In this document: piece by piece, positions 34,805-44,438 of the stretch
How the letters are laid out: every line of letters starts with the position of its first letter
Position numbering within the stretch: position 1 is the first letter of the stretch
NCBI GenBank assembly: GCA_032622095.1
Contig: CP136064.1
Location: forward strand, 6,939,512-7,003,511
Length of the DNA: 64,000 nucleotides
Source of the DNA: Siphonodentalium dalli
Taxonomy: Eukaryota > Mollusca > Scaphopoda > Gadilida > Siphonodentaliidae
Direction: 5' to 3'
Made by a program: the position numbers and the translations under genes
Notes under the pieces: model-generated
Told to the model about the DNA's origin: nothing
What the model saw: only the letters and a program-made list of their open reading frames with translations
Databases searched by the model: none

Positions 34805-34945
34805 GCGCAAAAAGACACCCATGATATCTCAAACGGGCAAAAAGACACCCCGGATATCTCAAACGGGAAAAAAGACACCCAGGCTCTCTCAAACGTGCAG
34901 AAAGATACCCAGGATGTCCCAAACGTTCAAAGAGACACCCAGGAT
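34805..34945 (-). repeat. 30-bp minisatellite, locus 2, inverted
   Basis: Five copies of AAAAAGACACCCATGATATC plus TCAAACGGGC, the reverse complement of the unit at 35150-36285. On the plus strand it reads as a decapeptide repeat of the form QKDTxDxSNx, continuous with an upstream open frame from 34688. Confidence 0.9.
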
Positions 34946-35149
34946 CTCAAAGTCTCACAAAACAACGGGAATTTAGATTAGTCGTCTGATATACCGGTGT
35001 ATTTATTAATATTATTATAATTATTTGTTTGTGATCGGAGTGAAATATCAACGGAATTTAAATGGAGATATATACCATCCGGCTTTTGTCTGACTGGCAG
35101 CGCAGTTCCGTTAATAGCAGACGAATATGTAAATTCCCGTTGACTTTGA
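34946..35149. repeat. spacer between oppositely oriented minisatellites, itself inverted
   Basis: ACAACGGGAATTTAGATTAG, TCGTCTG at 34964-34990 is mirrored by CAGACGAATATGTAAATTCCCGTTG at 35119-35143. The inversion centre of the flanking 30-bp arrays thus lies inside a short hairpin element. Confidence 0.7.
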
Positions 35150-36285
35150 TATCCTGGGTGTCTTTTTCACGTTTGGGACACCCTGGTTGTCTTTTTGCAT
35201 GTTTGAGATATCCTGGGTGTCTTTTTGCATGTTTGAGCGATCCTGTGTGTCTTTTTGCACGTTTGGGACACTATGGTTGCCTTTTTACATGTTTGAGATA
35301 TCATGGGTGTCTTTTTGCACGTTTGGGACACTATGGTTGTCTTTTTGCATGTTTGAGAGATCCTGTGTGTCTTTTTGCACGTTTGAGAGATCCTGTGTGT
35401 CTTTTTGCACGTTTGAGAGATCCTGTGTGTCTTTTTGCACGTTTGAGAGACCATAGGTGTCTTTTTGCACGTTTGAGATATCATGGGTGTCTTTTTGCAT
35501 GTTTGAGAGATCCTGTGTGTCTTTTTTCATGTTTGAGAGATCCTGAGTGTCTTTTTGCATGTTTGAGATATCCTGTGTGTCTTTTTGCAAGTTTGAGAGA
35601 TCATGTGTGTTTTTTTGCACATTTGATAGATCATGGTGTCTTTTTGCACGTTTGAGAGATCATGTGTGTCTTTTTGCATGTTTGAGAGATCCTGTGTGTC
35701 TTTTTGCACGTTTGAGAGATCATGTGTGTCTTTTTGCACGTTTGAGAGACAATGGGTGTCTTTTTGCACGTTTGAGATATCATGGGTGTCTTTTTGCATG
35801 TTTGAGAGATCCTGTGTATCTTTTTTCATGTTTGAGAGATCCTGAGTGTCTTTTTGCATGTTTGAGATATCCTGTGTGTCTTTTTGCAAGTTTGAGATAT
35901 CATGTGTGTTTTTTTGCACGTTTGGTAGACCATGGGTGTCTTTTTGCACGTTTGAGAGATCCTGTGTGTCATTTTGCACGTTTGAGAGATCATGGGTGTC
36001 TGTTTACACATTTGAGAGATCATGGGTGTCTGTTTACACATTTGAAAGATCCTGCGTGTCTTTGTGCATGTTTGAGAGATCCTGTGTGTCTTTTTTCATG
36101 TTTGAGATACCCTGAGTGTCTTTTTGCATGTTTGAGAGATCCTGTGTGTCTTTTTGCACGTTTGAGAGATCCTGTGTGTCATTTTGCACGTTTGAGAGAT
36201 CATGGGTGTCTGTTTGCTCGTTTGAGAGATCATGGGTGTCTGTTTGCTCGTTTGAGAGATCATGGGTGTCTGTTTGCTCAATGAC
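35150..36285 (+). repeat. 30-bp minisatellite, main array
   Basis: About 38 copies of a 30-bp unit with TTTGAGAGATCCTGTGTGTC and TTTTTGCACG as typical parts. Since 30 is a multiple of three and the unit has few stops, several frames on both strands are open for 60-245 codons. Examples are a plus frame repeating CLFARLRDPV and minus frames repeating NVQKDTQDLS or KKTHRISQTC. Local duplications of multi-unit blocks are visible, such as 35490-35640 against 35790-35940. Confidence 0.95.
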
Positions 36286-36485
36286 CAATTCAGCGAAATT
36301 AGTGCGTGGAGTGTTTCATGTTAACTTAAAGCAATATACGTTTTCCAGTCATTCCATGTCCGATTCCAGAATTTCTACGAATACAAACGGTACCATTTGT
36401 GCACGAGGTCCGTACATTATGTTCGATGTTGTATATTCTGATTTCAATGCTTGTTTCTATGACATATCAAGCCTGTAGAAGGAGG

Positions 36486-36508
36486 ACTTCCGGTAAGATG
36501 GCCGCGAC
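36486..36508 (+). promoter_or_regulatory. candidate internal LINE promoter (ETS plus YY1-like motifs)
   Basis: ACTTCCGG (ETS-type core) is followed at once by TAAGATGGCCGCG, which fits the YY1 core AAGATGGCNGC found at the start of mammalian L1 elements. It sits 115 bp before the ORF1 ATG. The same motif occurs at 44301-44323 in the second copy. Confidence 0.45.
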
Positions 36509-36623
36509 TGTTTGCGTTTGAATTTTGTCTCCAATAATTAATTGAAATCTTCGCAGTGCAACAAAATTCGCTACTTCTAACTGTGTCCGTATCAACGATC
36601 CTGTCCAAGCGTACAGTATAGTG

Positions 36624-37397
36624 ATGTCGACAGCACTTCAAAGACCCCTAACGGTGAAAATAGACACTAGTATTTTCGGAAAAGTGCACGATTCTGATAT
36701 TCTCAGGAGCCTCGAGAGAGTTATTCCATTGGATCATGTTCGCGCTGTACAAGTTAGCAAGGATTACACTTATATAACTGTGAGTAGCACTGAAATCAAA
36801 CATGAACTCATAACCAAAGGGATGAGGCTATTCGGGTCCCGCATCAGGCCAAGTGACATTGACGGCAATTTCACTGTTGTTGTTTTGAAGGAGGTGCCAT
36901 ACGAGCTAATTGATAGCGATATAACTCAGTACCTATCCCAATTCGGAACACTTGAAAACCCGACCCTCCGTCGAGATCACGTCCGCGACTCGATAATAGA
37001 AAATTGTTCAAGAACAGCGCAAATAAACGATTGTAAAGAAATACCGAGTATAATCACAATTCAGGGCTGGGAACTTAAAGTCTATTCGGACAAAACGAAA
37101 CAAGATTGCGCGCATTGTGATCAAGCTCATTTCGCCAAGAATATGTGTAAAGAAGCAATCGACGCAAGGCGTAAGTGCGGAAATTGCTTCTCCAAATCAC
37201 ACACCAGTTTTGAATGCCGGAACCCAACTGTGTGTCGAATTTGTGGACTGGAAAATCACAAATCATTCGAGTGTGAACAACGATACAGACGAAAGCAAGG
37301 TGCGCCGTTTATGACACAAGAGAATGCATTTCCACAACCGGAGATCGCAAAAAAACACATATCGCGGACCACCGAACCGTTACATGATAAACAATAA
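36624..37397 (+). pseudogene. LINE A ORF1, N-terminal part (left copy)
   Basis: From the ATG at 36624, 257 residues. Residues ~8-150 are organised like one or two RRM-type folds (VKIDTSIFGKVHDSDILRSL; VVVLKEVPYELIDSDITQYL). Then come three CX2CX4HX4C zinc knuckles: CAHCDQAHFAKNMC near residue 161, CGNCFSKSHTSFEC, and CRICGLENHKSFEC. This is a nucleic-acid-binding ORF1 of the LINE type. The frame runs out shortly after an A7 run at 37349-37355, while the +1 frame (open from 37315) continues the protein into the esterase-like domain. One A fewer would join the two frames. The shift is present in both copies. Confidence 0.75.
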
Positions 37398-37949
37398 CAA
37401 ATTCAACAACAATAAACCGAGTGACAGCACACTGAACGCCAAAACGACGGTCGAGCAGACGATTGTTACGCCCCGCCCAGGTGCATCGACCCAAAACAAT
37501 AACAATAAAGGAAACATCGGTCAGCGCACACAAGCTGAAATCGACTCACTGGTTTTAGGAGCAAGCAATTGCCGAAATGTATCGATCAATAAGCCGAACG
37601 TTAGAGTAGTGCCCATTTCCGGCGCTTCTTTTGAGCGGATCGACAAATTAATCGGCAAAGTCAAGTCATTCAGGGACGTGAAACCTGAACACATTCTAAA
37701 TGTAACAGTCCATCTGGGGACCAACGACCTGACCGATTGCAACGCCAGCGAAAGTAAAGTAGCTGTGTGGTTCAACCGCGCACAAGAAGCCCTACGAAAC
37801 GAATTCGAGTTTGCGCACATTAGCTTCTGCAGCATTCCACCGCGGAAGGTTAACGGTGGCAAATCGCAACCCCACAATGCAGCTGCTGTGAAATTGAATG
37901 CGCTTTTGAGCATGACTTGTGACATTAGTGACCGGTTGTCCTTTATATA
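37315..37949 (+). pseudogene. LINE A ORF1, esterase-like part (left copy, truncated)
   Basis: This +1 frame begins after a TGA at 37312 and carries an Asn-rich linker, then an SGNH-hydrolase-like domain. LVLGASNCRNVS (block I with Ser, but GAS instead of GDS) is followed by VHLGTNDLTDC (GxND block). The last block (DGVHL) is missing because LINE B interrupts the gene near 37949. Esterase-like domains are known in ORF1 of CR1-group LINEs. The residues after the breakpoint belong to LINE B. Confidence 0.75.
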
Positions 37950-37972
37950 TATATATATATCTTTATTATCCT
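37948..37972 (-). repeat. AATAAAG(AT)n 3' tail of LINE B
   Basis: On the minus strand, AATAAAG leads into an alternating AT run that ends at the LINE A junction. This is a polyadenylation-like signal plus microsatellite tail, as expected for a LINE 3' end created by target-primed reverse transcription. Confidence 0.65.
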
Positions 37973-38500
37973 CCATATATGGAGATTCATATATAAATGT
38001 TACATTATGAGAACAAACACAAATTTGGTACATAACACAGTGTATTAAAAATTAAGGATTACAAACATATCTACAACACATTTCTCAATATGTATGACGA
38101 ACCAACTACACATATACACACACTCATGCACTACATAAAATAGACATTCCATTCTACAGCCATATCGTACCTACAGACAGAGAAATAGCATACTCCGAGA
38201 CGACCAAGCCGGAGTTGGACCCAAATCAGGGATCTCTCTCTCTGGAAGACCCACAAACGCCAATGCCTTTGTGCAGTCTTACCGACTCGGAGCCGACCAT
38301 TTCCCCAGCACTACTTACAGACATACAGACGACAGTCAGACAAGCAGGCATACGAGACAAACAACCAAACAAACGGCAAACATACATACATACAAATGTA
38401 CTTACTGGTAAAACAATACACAGATATATGTGGTATGAACAATTACGAACACGCTTATAACTGCATGTTATGATCGAGTTTATATGAAGGTTTGGGAGAT
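37973..38500 (-). other. LINE B 3' untranslated region
   Basis: It lies between the ORF2 stop and the AT tail on the minus strand. It includes a short palindrome, CTCCATATATGGAG (37970-37984). Plus-strand frames here are not supported as genes. Confidence 0.6.
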
Positions 38501-41500
38501 CTAGTCAGGACTTGGCGTCAGTCGATCAACATATACTCTCCAGAGGAATGCAGCTTTGTTCACGAAAAAATCTATTAGTTTATTTTCTTCTTCGGGAGCA
38601 CAGTATATGTTTTCATGTAGACATGTTAGTAGAACGCGCGTTTTGGATTCTACATCCAGTTTGTCATATTGCATATAAATGTCTACATGAAACAAGTTTA
38701 GTAGATCGAATTCAAAGGTATTTCGATCGTCGCAAATGGAAGAACATTCGATTAAGGCATGTTTTACAAGATCTTTATGTTTGTTGTCACATAGTACGCA
38801 GGTTTCCTCATTTGTTTCCAGTATGCAAACAAGGCGTGCAATAAGTAGATATGATTTTTTATGGGCTGGGTATATGCGACAATTTTCCCATAGCCGGGAC
38901 ATGCATAACGTTGGATGGACGGCAGCGAACCTGGCAAGTCGAGTATCCTCATTTACGCTCATGTCCCAATGTTCTCTATTAACTTTTGACCATGATTCGT
39001 TTATGGCACATTTCCATGTGGATTTCTTAGGGAATATTGAATTTTCGATGTAGTTTTCAAGAGCTTCGGTCATGTCATATTTGTTAAGAGTGTCAATGAT
39101 GTCAGACATGTAACTTGATGATGAACATGTAGTGCCAACTATGTACTGATATAAGCGCGTGAGAAATACTTGTTTCACAGTTTTAGAAGATGTTAAGTTG
39201 CACAATGAACCGAAAAGTGACAATTTACGTTTTTCAATAAGTGATAGCATTGACGAGGTTCCGACCAATCCTTGGGCTATAACCGTTTTTGTACGACGAT
39301 GAAGGCCCTGGTAATACTTTAAGCAGAATCTATGTGTTCTCTCAAGTCGTTCAATGTGATTTTGGTTTAGATTCCATAGTAGTTCTGAACCATAGAGACC
39401 TTTAGGTATAACTACTGACGAATAGATTAATGAGCAACTTTTTGGTGTCATACCACCCGGATAAAGGCCGGCGTTGTTTAGCATCATGAACGTGCTACGA
39501 GTCTTATCGCATATATGATCAGTGAATATACCATTAAAGTCATATTTATCAATAGAAATACCCAAATGAGTGATGCTCGTACTTTCTGTGATATCTGAGG
39601 TACCTATTTTCCAGATTCGATTTTGACGCAAAAATTCTGCTTTAGTTTCATTGAAGACTACTACAGCGCATTTTGTTGGGTTATATTTATACCGCCACTT
39701 CTTGCTGTAGTCGTAGCAAATATCGCAAAGCGCTGATAGCCCAGATTTGTTGAGAGACAGCAGAACCATATCGTCTGCATGAGTTGGGGACGTACAATTT
39801 ACACCGAGCATGTTTAAGCCAAAATCTGAGTTTGCAAGAATATGTATTAACTCGTCCACGTAGATCATATAGTACAAAGGGGAGAGGATACCCCCTTGCC
39901 TGGCTCCCTGTCGCACGTCAAACCACCTGGAAAAAACGTTATTATGACGAACAGAACACGTTACGTTGATCAGAAGTTCACGTATCAAACAAAATAAATT
40001 TCCTTTGAAACCACATGCGTGCAATTTGTATAGCAATCCGTTAATCCAGACGGTGTCGAAAGCTTTCCAGACGTCTAAAAATAAGCTATACAGCTTTTGT
40101 TTACTTTCAGATACATATGCAATGCATTCTTTCATTACATAAGACGTCATCGTGGCGCTTATTCCCTTCTGAAAGCCGTGTTGAAGCGGGTGTACATTAA
40201 GTAAATTTGGAGCGTATATTTCAATTCGAGCTTGTAAAATTTTTTCGAGTAGCTTGTATAGAGTGGGCATCAGAGTTATAGCTCTGTAGCTATCAAAGTC
40301 AGTTCTGAGTTTTGAACCGCCTTTGTGTAGCGTTATGATTACACCACGTTTCATATGTGGTGGGACTATTTGTGTTTGAATCATTGTTGTCATGAGATTC
40401 GATACCGTCTGAGTTAACTTCTGGCTTCCGTATATTAAATGCTCATTCGATATGCCATCCCAACCAGTTGCTTTGCCAAAGCTGAGGTTGCGATACACCG
40501 AAAGTATTTCACGTGGAGTGACCCTAAAGAGTATGTCATTGTTCTTATCATCATTGTTATCGCTATCGGCCAATCGCGTAACGAATTCGTTCACGTAGTT
40601 AAAGTGTTGGTTATCAAACTCCGGTATGTACAACGGCGAATATAACTTCTCAAAGTAAGATGCACACCCTTCCGCAATTTCGTGATCATGACGAAGAGTT
40701 TGTCCCTCATAAAAGAAAAATGCGTTCTTATCTATATGATTTTTCTGACGCTTCGTATGTAATACGCGAAATAAATAGTTCTGATCAATTTGTGCACGCT
40801 CATCGATTTCATTGTTTTGTTCGGCCAAGTATTGAACAGAAACTGTTCTATATTCTCTCCGGAAATCACATTTTGCAAGTTTATAGTTCGTGTAACTTTC
40901 CGAATGAGTATCTGCCCGAGGTCTGCCTTTATTCACCCAAATTTTCCGGAGAGTCCGCATATTTTTGTGCATATTTTTTAAGTTTTCATTCCAGAAAGGT
41001 TTCAACCGTTTATTGAATTTCCTATTCGGTAAGGTTGTTTCGGAAGCTTTTGATATTGCACTTACAATTGAATCGTATAGTATACATGTATCGGTTTCCT
41101 GTTTATCTAATGTGTCAAATGAGTTTAATTCTAAATCAAGAGTTCGTTTATAATTTTCAAGGATTTCCGGCTGAGATTTGGCTTTTTTCCAATCTATAAC
41201 ACAGCGTTCTTCGGCGCTTTCTGTTATGTGTCGATATCGCAGTTCAACGCTCAAGCTCAAAGTAACTGGTCTGTGATTGGATACATTGATGGCATCATCG
41301 TCTAAAACATGTACCTCTCTTATGAAAGGAACAAGAGTTGATGGGATCAATATATGATCAACAGTCGTTCCATCGTATAAACCATCACCAAAAGGGACGC
41401 ACGTGGAGCGCGGGCAATCTTGACAGAATGTATAATTCACAGACACCATTTCGATTCGCTTGACAAGTCTTTTGAATGCCATGTTTCGTTCATCGAATTT

Positions 41501-42190
41501 CTCGAATTGGCCATTGAAATCTCCCATTACTATCACATTACCATGCGGTTTGTACATATCACAAATATCGCCAAGTGTTTTCGTGTATTCATCGTAATAT
41601 TCGGCCGAGTAATTTGTAGAAGGCAGGTATACCTGTAATATATATAGAAAACAGTTGTCTGTTATTTTGAACTGTACTCCTATTATTCTGTCATCTTCTA
41701 TTGTAAGCGGACTTATACGTTCAGTAATTCGCGTGTGCCATAACAGCGCGACACCACCACTGGGTCTCCCTCTTTTATTTGGAATCCGTTGACGGGAATC
41801 GCACACTGCAAAATATTCATAAGACTTGTCCAGCGAACCGAGAAAATTTGTATCACATTGATAGAGCCAGTGCTCACTCAGGCCTATTATGTCATGCACA
41901 CCACTTTTGAGCAATTGACTCAAGTAATACCCAGAGGACATTACACCTGTTGCATTCCAGGTAATCATGTTAAGATTAGCTGTTCCCATTGTTCCGTTAC
42001 AGTTAATTTTAATTTGTGACCAACAAGAGTTATGATTGCTAAAATATGTTATGTACACACATAAGGCCAAAGCTAATAGTGCAATAATTTTAGACATACT
42101 TCGCCAGTTAACACGGTGTATACACAGATAAATAACCGAATTGATTAATCTTTGTGTACCCACATCCTGCAGATTGCGCCACGAGGCCAA
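38501..42190 (-). CDS. LINE B ORF2: endonuclease-reverse transcriptase
   Basis: A 1,229-codon frame without interruption. After ~65 N-terminal residues, including a hydrophobic run (IIALLALALCVYITYF), an APE-type endonuclease starts at NLNMITWNATG; VIVMGDFNGQF and VSNHRPVTLSL mark its active-site blocks. The reverse transcriptase has SLFLDVWKAFDTVW near residue 710, RQGGILSPLYYMIYVDEL, and the catalytic HADDMVLLS near residue 803. The C-terminal tail ends with a CX2CX9HX4C cluster (CVLCDNKHKDLVKHALIEC). The true start may be a later Met (about 42094 or 41990), because the first codons overlap the end of ORF1 in another frame. The enzyme nicks target DNA and copies LINE RNA in place. Confidence 0.9.
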   Translation of the reverse strand: MASWRNLQDVGTQRLINSVIYLCIHRVNWRSMSKIIALLALALCVYITYFSNHNSCWSQIKINCNGTMGTANLNMITWNATGVMSSGYYLSQLLKSGVHDIIGLSEHWLYQCDTNFLGSLDKSYEYFAVCDSRQRIPNKRGRPSGGVALLWHTRITERISPLTIEDDRIIGVQFKITDNCFLYILQVYLPSTNYSAEYYDEYTKTLGDICDMYKPHGNVIVMGDFNGQFEKFDERNMAFKRLVKRIEMVSVNYTFCQDCPRSTCVPFGDGLYDGTTVDHILIPSTLVPFIREVHVLDDDAINVSNHRPVTLSLSVELRYRHITESAEERCVIDWKKAKSQPEILENYKRTLDLELNSFDTLDKQETDTCILYDSIVSAISKASETTLPNRKFNKRLKPFWNENLKNMHKNMRTLRKIWVNKGRPRADTHSESYTNYKLAKCDFRREYRTVSVQYLAEQNNEIDERAQIDQNYLFRVLHTKRQKNHIDKNAFFFYEGQTLRHDHEIAEGCASYFEKLYSPLYIPEFDNQHFNYVNEFVTRLADSDNNDDKNNDILFRVTPREILSVYRNLSFGKATGWDGISNEHLIYGSQKLTQTVSNLMTTMIQTQIVPPHMKRGVIITLHKGGSKLRTDFDSYRAITLMPTLYKLLEKILQARIEIYAPNLLNVHPLQHGFQKGISATMTSYVMKECIAYVSESKQKLYSLFLDVWKAFDTVWINGLLYKLHACGFKGNLFCLIRELLINVTCSVRHNNVFSRWFDVRQGARQGGILSPLYYMIYVDELIHILANSDFGLNMLGVNCTSPTHADDMVLLSLNKSGLSALCDICYDYSKKWRYKYNPTKCAVVVFNETKAEFLRQNRIWKIGTSDITESTSITHLGISIDKYDFNGIFTDHICDKTRSTFMMLNNAGLYPGGMTPKSCSLIYSSVVIPKGLYGSELLWNLNQNHIERLERTHRFCLKYYQGLHRRTKTVIAQGLVGTSSMLSLIEKRKLSLFGSLCNLTSSKTVKQVFLTRLYQYIVGTTCSSSSYMSDIIDTLNKYDMTEALENYIENSIFPKKSTWKCAINESWSKVNREHWDMSVNEDTRLARFAAVHPTLCMSRLWENCRIYPAHKKSYLLIARLVCILETNEETCVLCDNKHKDLVKHALIECSSICDDRNTFEFDLLNLFHVDIYMQYDKLDVESKTRVLLTCLHENIYCAPEEENKLIDFFVNKAAFLWRVYVDRLTPSPD

Positions 42191-43713
42191 AATCGTGGGG
42201 CGAGAACATGGTCTATATCACAATCACATACATTGATTCGAGCACAGTTACCTCTTAGCATGCGAATAACAGTGAATCTGGCTTCTTTATACATGAGGTG
42301 TTTCTTTATATCGTGAATGGTCACAGAATCGGCGAATCCTCCGAGATACACTTGTGAAGTTTTAATTGGATGGTCATGCTTGTAGAAGAAGTAGTCATCC
42401 TGTGATTCATCTGTGTAATGGGTACCTTGCTGGTGTGTTTGCCTGTTTTCATTTAACGGGACATCTCGCTGATATCTCTCTTCATTTTGAGCACTGGAAT
42501 GATAACTTTTCTCAGAATGATTATCTTTTTCGTCCGGATATGAATCTTCTGTGTCGTATTTCATCAACTCATTTAATGTTTCTGCTATGTCTCGTTGCGT
42601 CTTTGATACATCTGCCATGGATATACTCACGCACTCGACGAATTGTTGAAGGTTATTTGTCACTTTTGTTGTGAAATTGCGGAACTCATCCTTCATTACA
42701 TTTACATTGTGCTTTATCGTTTCATTTACCTGTTTATCACATGAATGCGTTGGTTGGATGTGTTTTTTGTTCACAATGTCCCTGAATGTTGCCAATTGTC
42801 CCTCAAAACTTTTATGTTTCTTGTCAAATTCGTCTAAACCTTGCACTATATCACACATATCACGTTTAACGTCAGCCAGTTCACTTTTCAGTTGTTTTGC
42901 ACCTGAATACTTGTCATCTTGAATACGTTCTACTGTCATCATTTCTTGTTCTAATTTTTCGTCCATACTTTGTATTTTCTTGTCCATACGAGAAACGTTC
43001 GTTTTCAACTGTTCAATGTCTTTAACAATGCCGAGTTTTTCTTCTATTTTCTCCAATCGAGCTTCTAAATGTTTCACTGATATGTCGATATTGGGGACAC
43101 GTTCGTTAAAGTCTTTGTGGAATGATTCGTTATCAGTTTTTATTTGTGAAATGTCTCGCAGTATTTTAACGATTGAGTTATTTATATTTACAGTGGAATC
43201 CTCATCATCGTTGATCATCATACTCGATACCGAGGGTCGACTGACACTTTTGTGTTTTCCACTTTTACTGATAATGTCTCCAAGAGAGTCTGTATCTTTG
43301 TCAACCATGAATTTCATTAGTCTGTAGATGTCAACAGCCATTCTCATATTTCTACTGTTTTTATCAATTGCATGGTCCCCTGTTAAACTTCGAATAACCC
43401 GTTGTTTCATTAACGCAGCCGAATCATACGGAAAGACATCATCAGATTTCACATGAATGAATACACTTTCGCGCAATGTTTCTAAAAGTTTATCCTGGTT
43501 ACCGACAAAGTTTATGATGGTTCCGGTAAATTCATCTTGCGTAGTCGAATTGATGAATGTTATCACTGAACGCAAATTGTTTATTGTTTTGTTGTTGTCC
43601 TCGGGTTTACGTGTGTATTGTTGGGACTCAATGCTGTCATACCATGTAGAGAGGCATTCGTCCAGTGACCGCTGGTCATTAACACTCACAGTACGGTTAT
43701 CTCCCATTGTCAT
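42145..43713 (-). CDS. LINE B ORF1: coiled-coil RNA-binding protein
   Basis: 522 residues on the minus strand. Residues ~1-170 are a globular region of unknown type. Residues ~175-390 are rich in heptad-like Leu/Ile/Lys/Glu patterns (VKHLEARLEKIEEKLGIVKD), indicating a coiled coil. An acidic, Ser/His-rich linker follows. The last ~65 residues (SQVYLGGFADSVTIHDIKKH...) resemble an RRM-like C-terminal domain. Coiled coil plus RRM is the layout of LINE ORF1 proteins that form RNA-bound oligomers. There is no zinc knuckle, unlike LINE A ORF1. The frame is intact. Confidence 0.75.
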   Translation of the reverse strand: MTMGDNRTVSVNDQRSLDECLSTWYDSIESQQYTRKPEDNNKTINNLRSVITFINSTTQDEFTGTIINFVGNQDKLLETLRESVFIHVKSDDVFPYDSAALMKQRVIRSLTGDHAIDKNSRNMRMAVDIYRLMKFMVDKDTDSLGDIISKSGKHKSVSRPSVSSMMINDDEDSTVNINNSIVKILRDISQIKTDNESFHKDFNERVPNIDISVKHLEARLEKIEEKLGIVKDIEQLKTNVSRMDKKIQSMDEKLEQEMMTVERIQDDKYSGAKQLKSELADVKRDMCDIVQGLDEFDKKHKSFEGQLATFRDIVNKKHIQPTHSCDKQVNETIKHNVNVMKDEFRNFTTKVTNNLQQFVECVSISMADVSKTQRDIAETLNELMKYDTEDSYPDEKDNHSEKSYHSSAQNEERYQRDVPLNENRQTHQQGTHYTDESQDDYFFYKHDHPIKTSQVYLGGFADSVTIHDIKKHLMYKEARFTVIRMLRGNCARINVCDCDIDHVLAPRFWPRGAICRMWVHKD

Positions 43714-44136
43714 TTATTGAGTCGATCAACAGCGCGAGACAGCAATACTCTGTAGGTGATTCCCCTGGTGCATCGCGATAAGCCGTAGTACTCGTGGCAC
43801 TCAAGCGTGAAATTTTCGTCTGGCGAGAAGTCCTCCACTGTAGACGTACATAGTGAGTACAATTCACGGGTAGGTAGGAGAAGGGTTGGAAAACATGGCG
43901 ACGTTTTCAAGTCAATTTACGATATCAATTACTCGGAAAGAACAAAAGTTTTCTACAACCTTGTGAGAATCCAACGCCGATCACTCCAAATTCCATCATG
44001 AAACGAACCGCGAGAAACACCACAATACGGCATTGCTCATCATATCACCGTCTAACTTCTAATTTTAACAAGTAAAGCGGTAATTTGCGGAGCACAAAAT
44101 ATTAAGACCTTTGTTTACACCGGAAGGGATTCATCA
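43714..44136 (-). other. LINE B 5' untranslated region
   Basis: It reads from about 44136 on the minus strand, opening with a TGAATCCCTTCCGGTGTAAAC segment that includes an ETS-type core near the presumed start. No ORF is present. Its upper boundary is set by where LINE A sequence resumes at 44137. Confidence 0.55.
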
Positions 44137-44300
44137 TAACTTAAAGCAATATACGTTTTCCAGTCATTCCATGTCCGATTCCAGAATTTCTACGAATACA
44201 AACGGTACCATTTGTGCACGAGGTCCGTACATTATGTTCGATGTTGTATATTCTGATTTCAATGCTTGTTTCTATGACATATCAAGCCTGTAGAAGGAGG

Positions 44301-44323
44301 ACTTCCGGTAAGATGGCCGCGAC
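44301..44323 (+). promoter_or_regulatory. candidate internal LINE promoter, second copy
   Basis: Same ACTTCCGGTAAGATGGCCGC arrangement as at 36486-36508. Confidence 0.45.
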
Positions 44324-44438
44324 TGTTTGCGTTTGAATTTTGTCTCCAATAATTAATTGAAATCTTCGCAGTGCAACAAAATTCGCTACTTCTAACTGTG
44401 TCCGTATCAACGATCCTGTCCAAGCGTACAGTATAGTG

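Larger units (their letters stand above)
36322..37949 (+). mobile_element. LINE A 5' part, left copy of a 1,628-bp direct duplication
   Basis: This segment is repeated at 44137-45764 (offset 7,815) with no difference that I can see in the translated parts. It contains the LINE A 5' untranslated region and most of ORF1, and stops exactly where the 3' tail of LINE B (AT run) begins. It lacks the rest of LINE A. Confidence 0.9.
37950..44136 (-). mobile_element. LINE B, full-length non-LTR retrotransposon inserted in LINE A
   Basis: On the minus strand the element runs from about 44136 (5' end, with CCCTTCCGG) to about 37950. It ends in AATAAAG followed by an (AT)n tail next to LINE A sequence. 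It carries ORF1 (43713-42145) and ORF2 (42190-38501), overlapping by 46 nt, both open throughout. It is flanked on both sides by the same 1,628 bp of LINE A. The intact ORFs suggest recent and possibly continuing activity. The clade is uncertain; domain order and the CCHC tail are consistent with the CR1/Jockey supergroup. Confidence 0.85.

Noticed and set aside
35062-36288. Long open frames of 84-245 codons on both strands
   Set aside because: They lie in a 30-bp minisatellite whose unit is 10 codons and nearly stop-free in several frames; simultaneous openness on both strands is explained by the repeat. One decapeptide reading is kept only as a finding.
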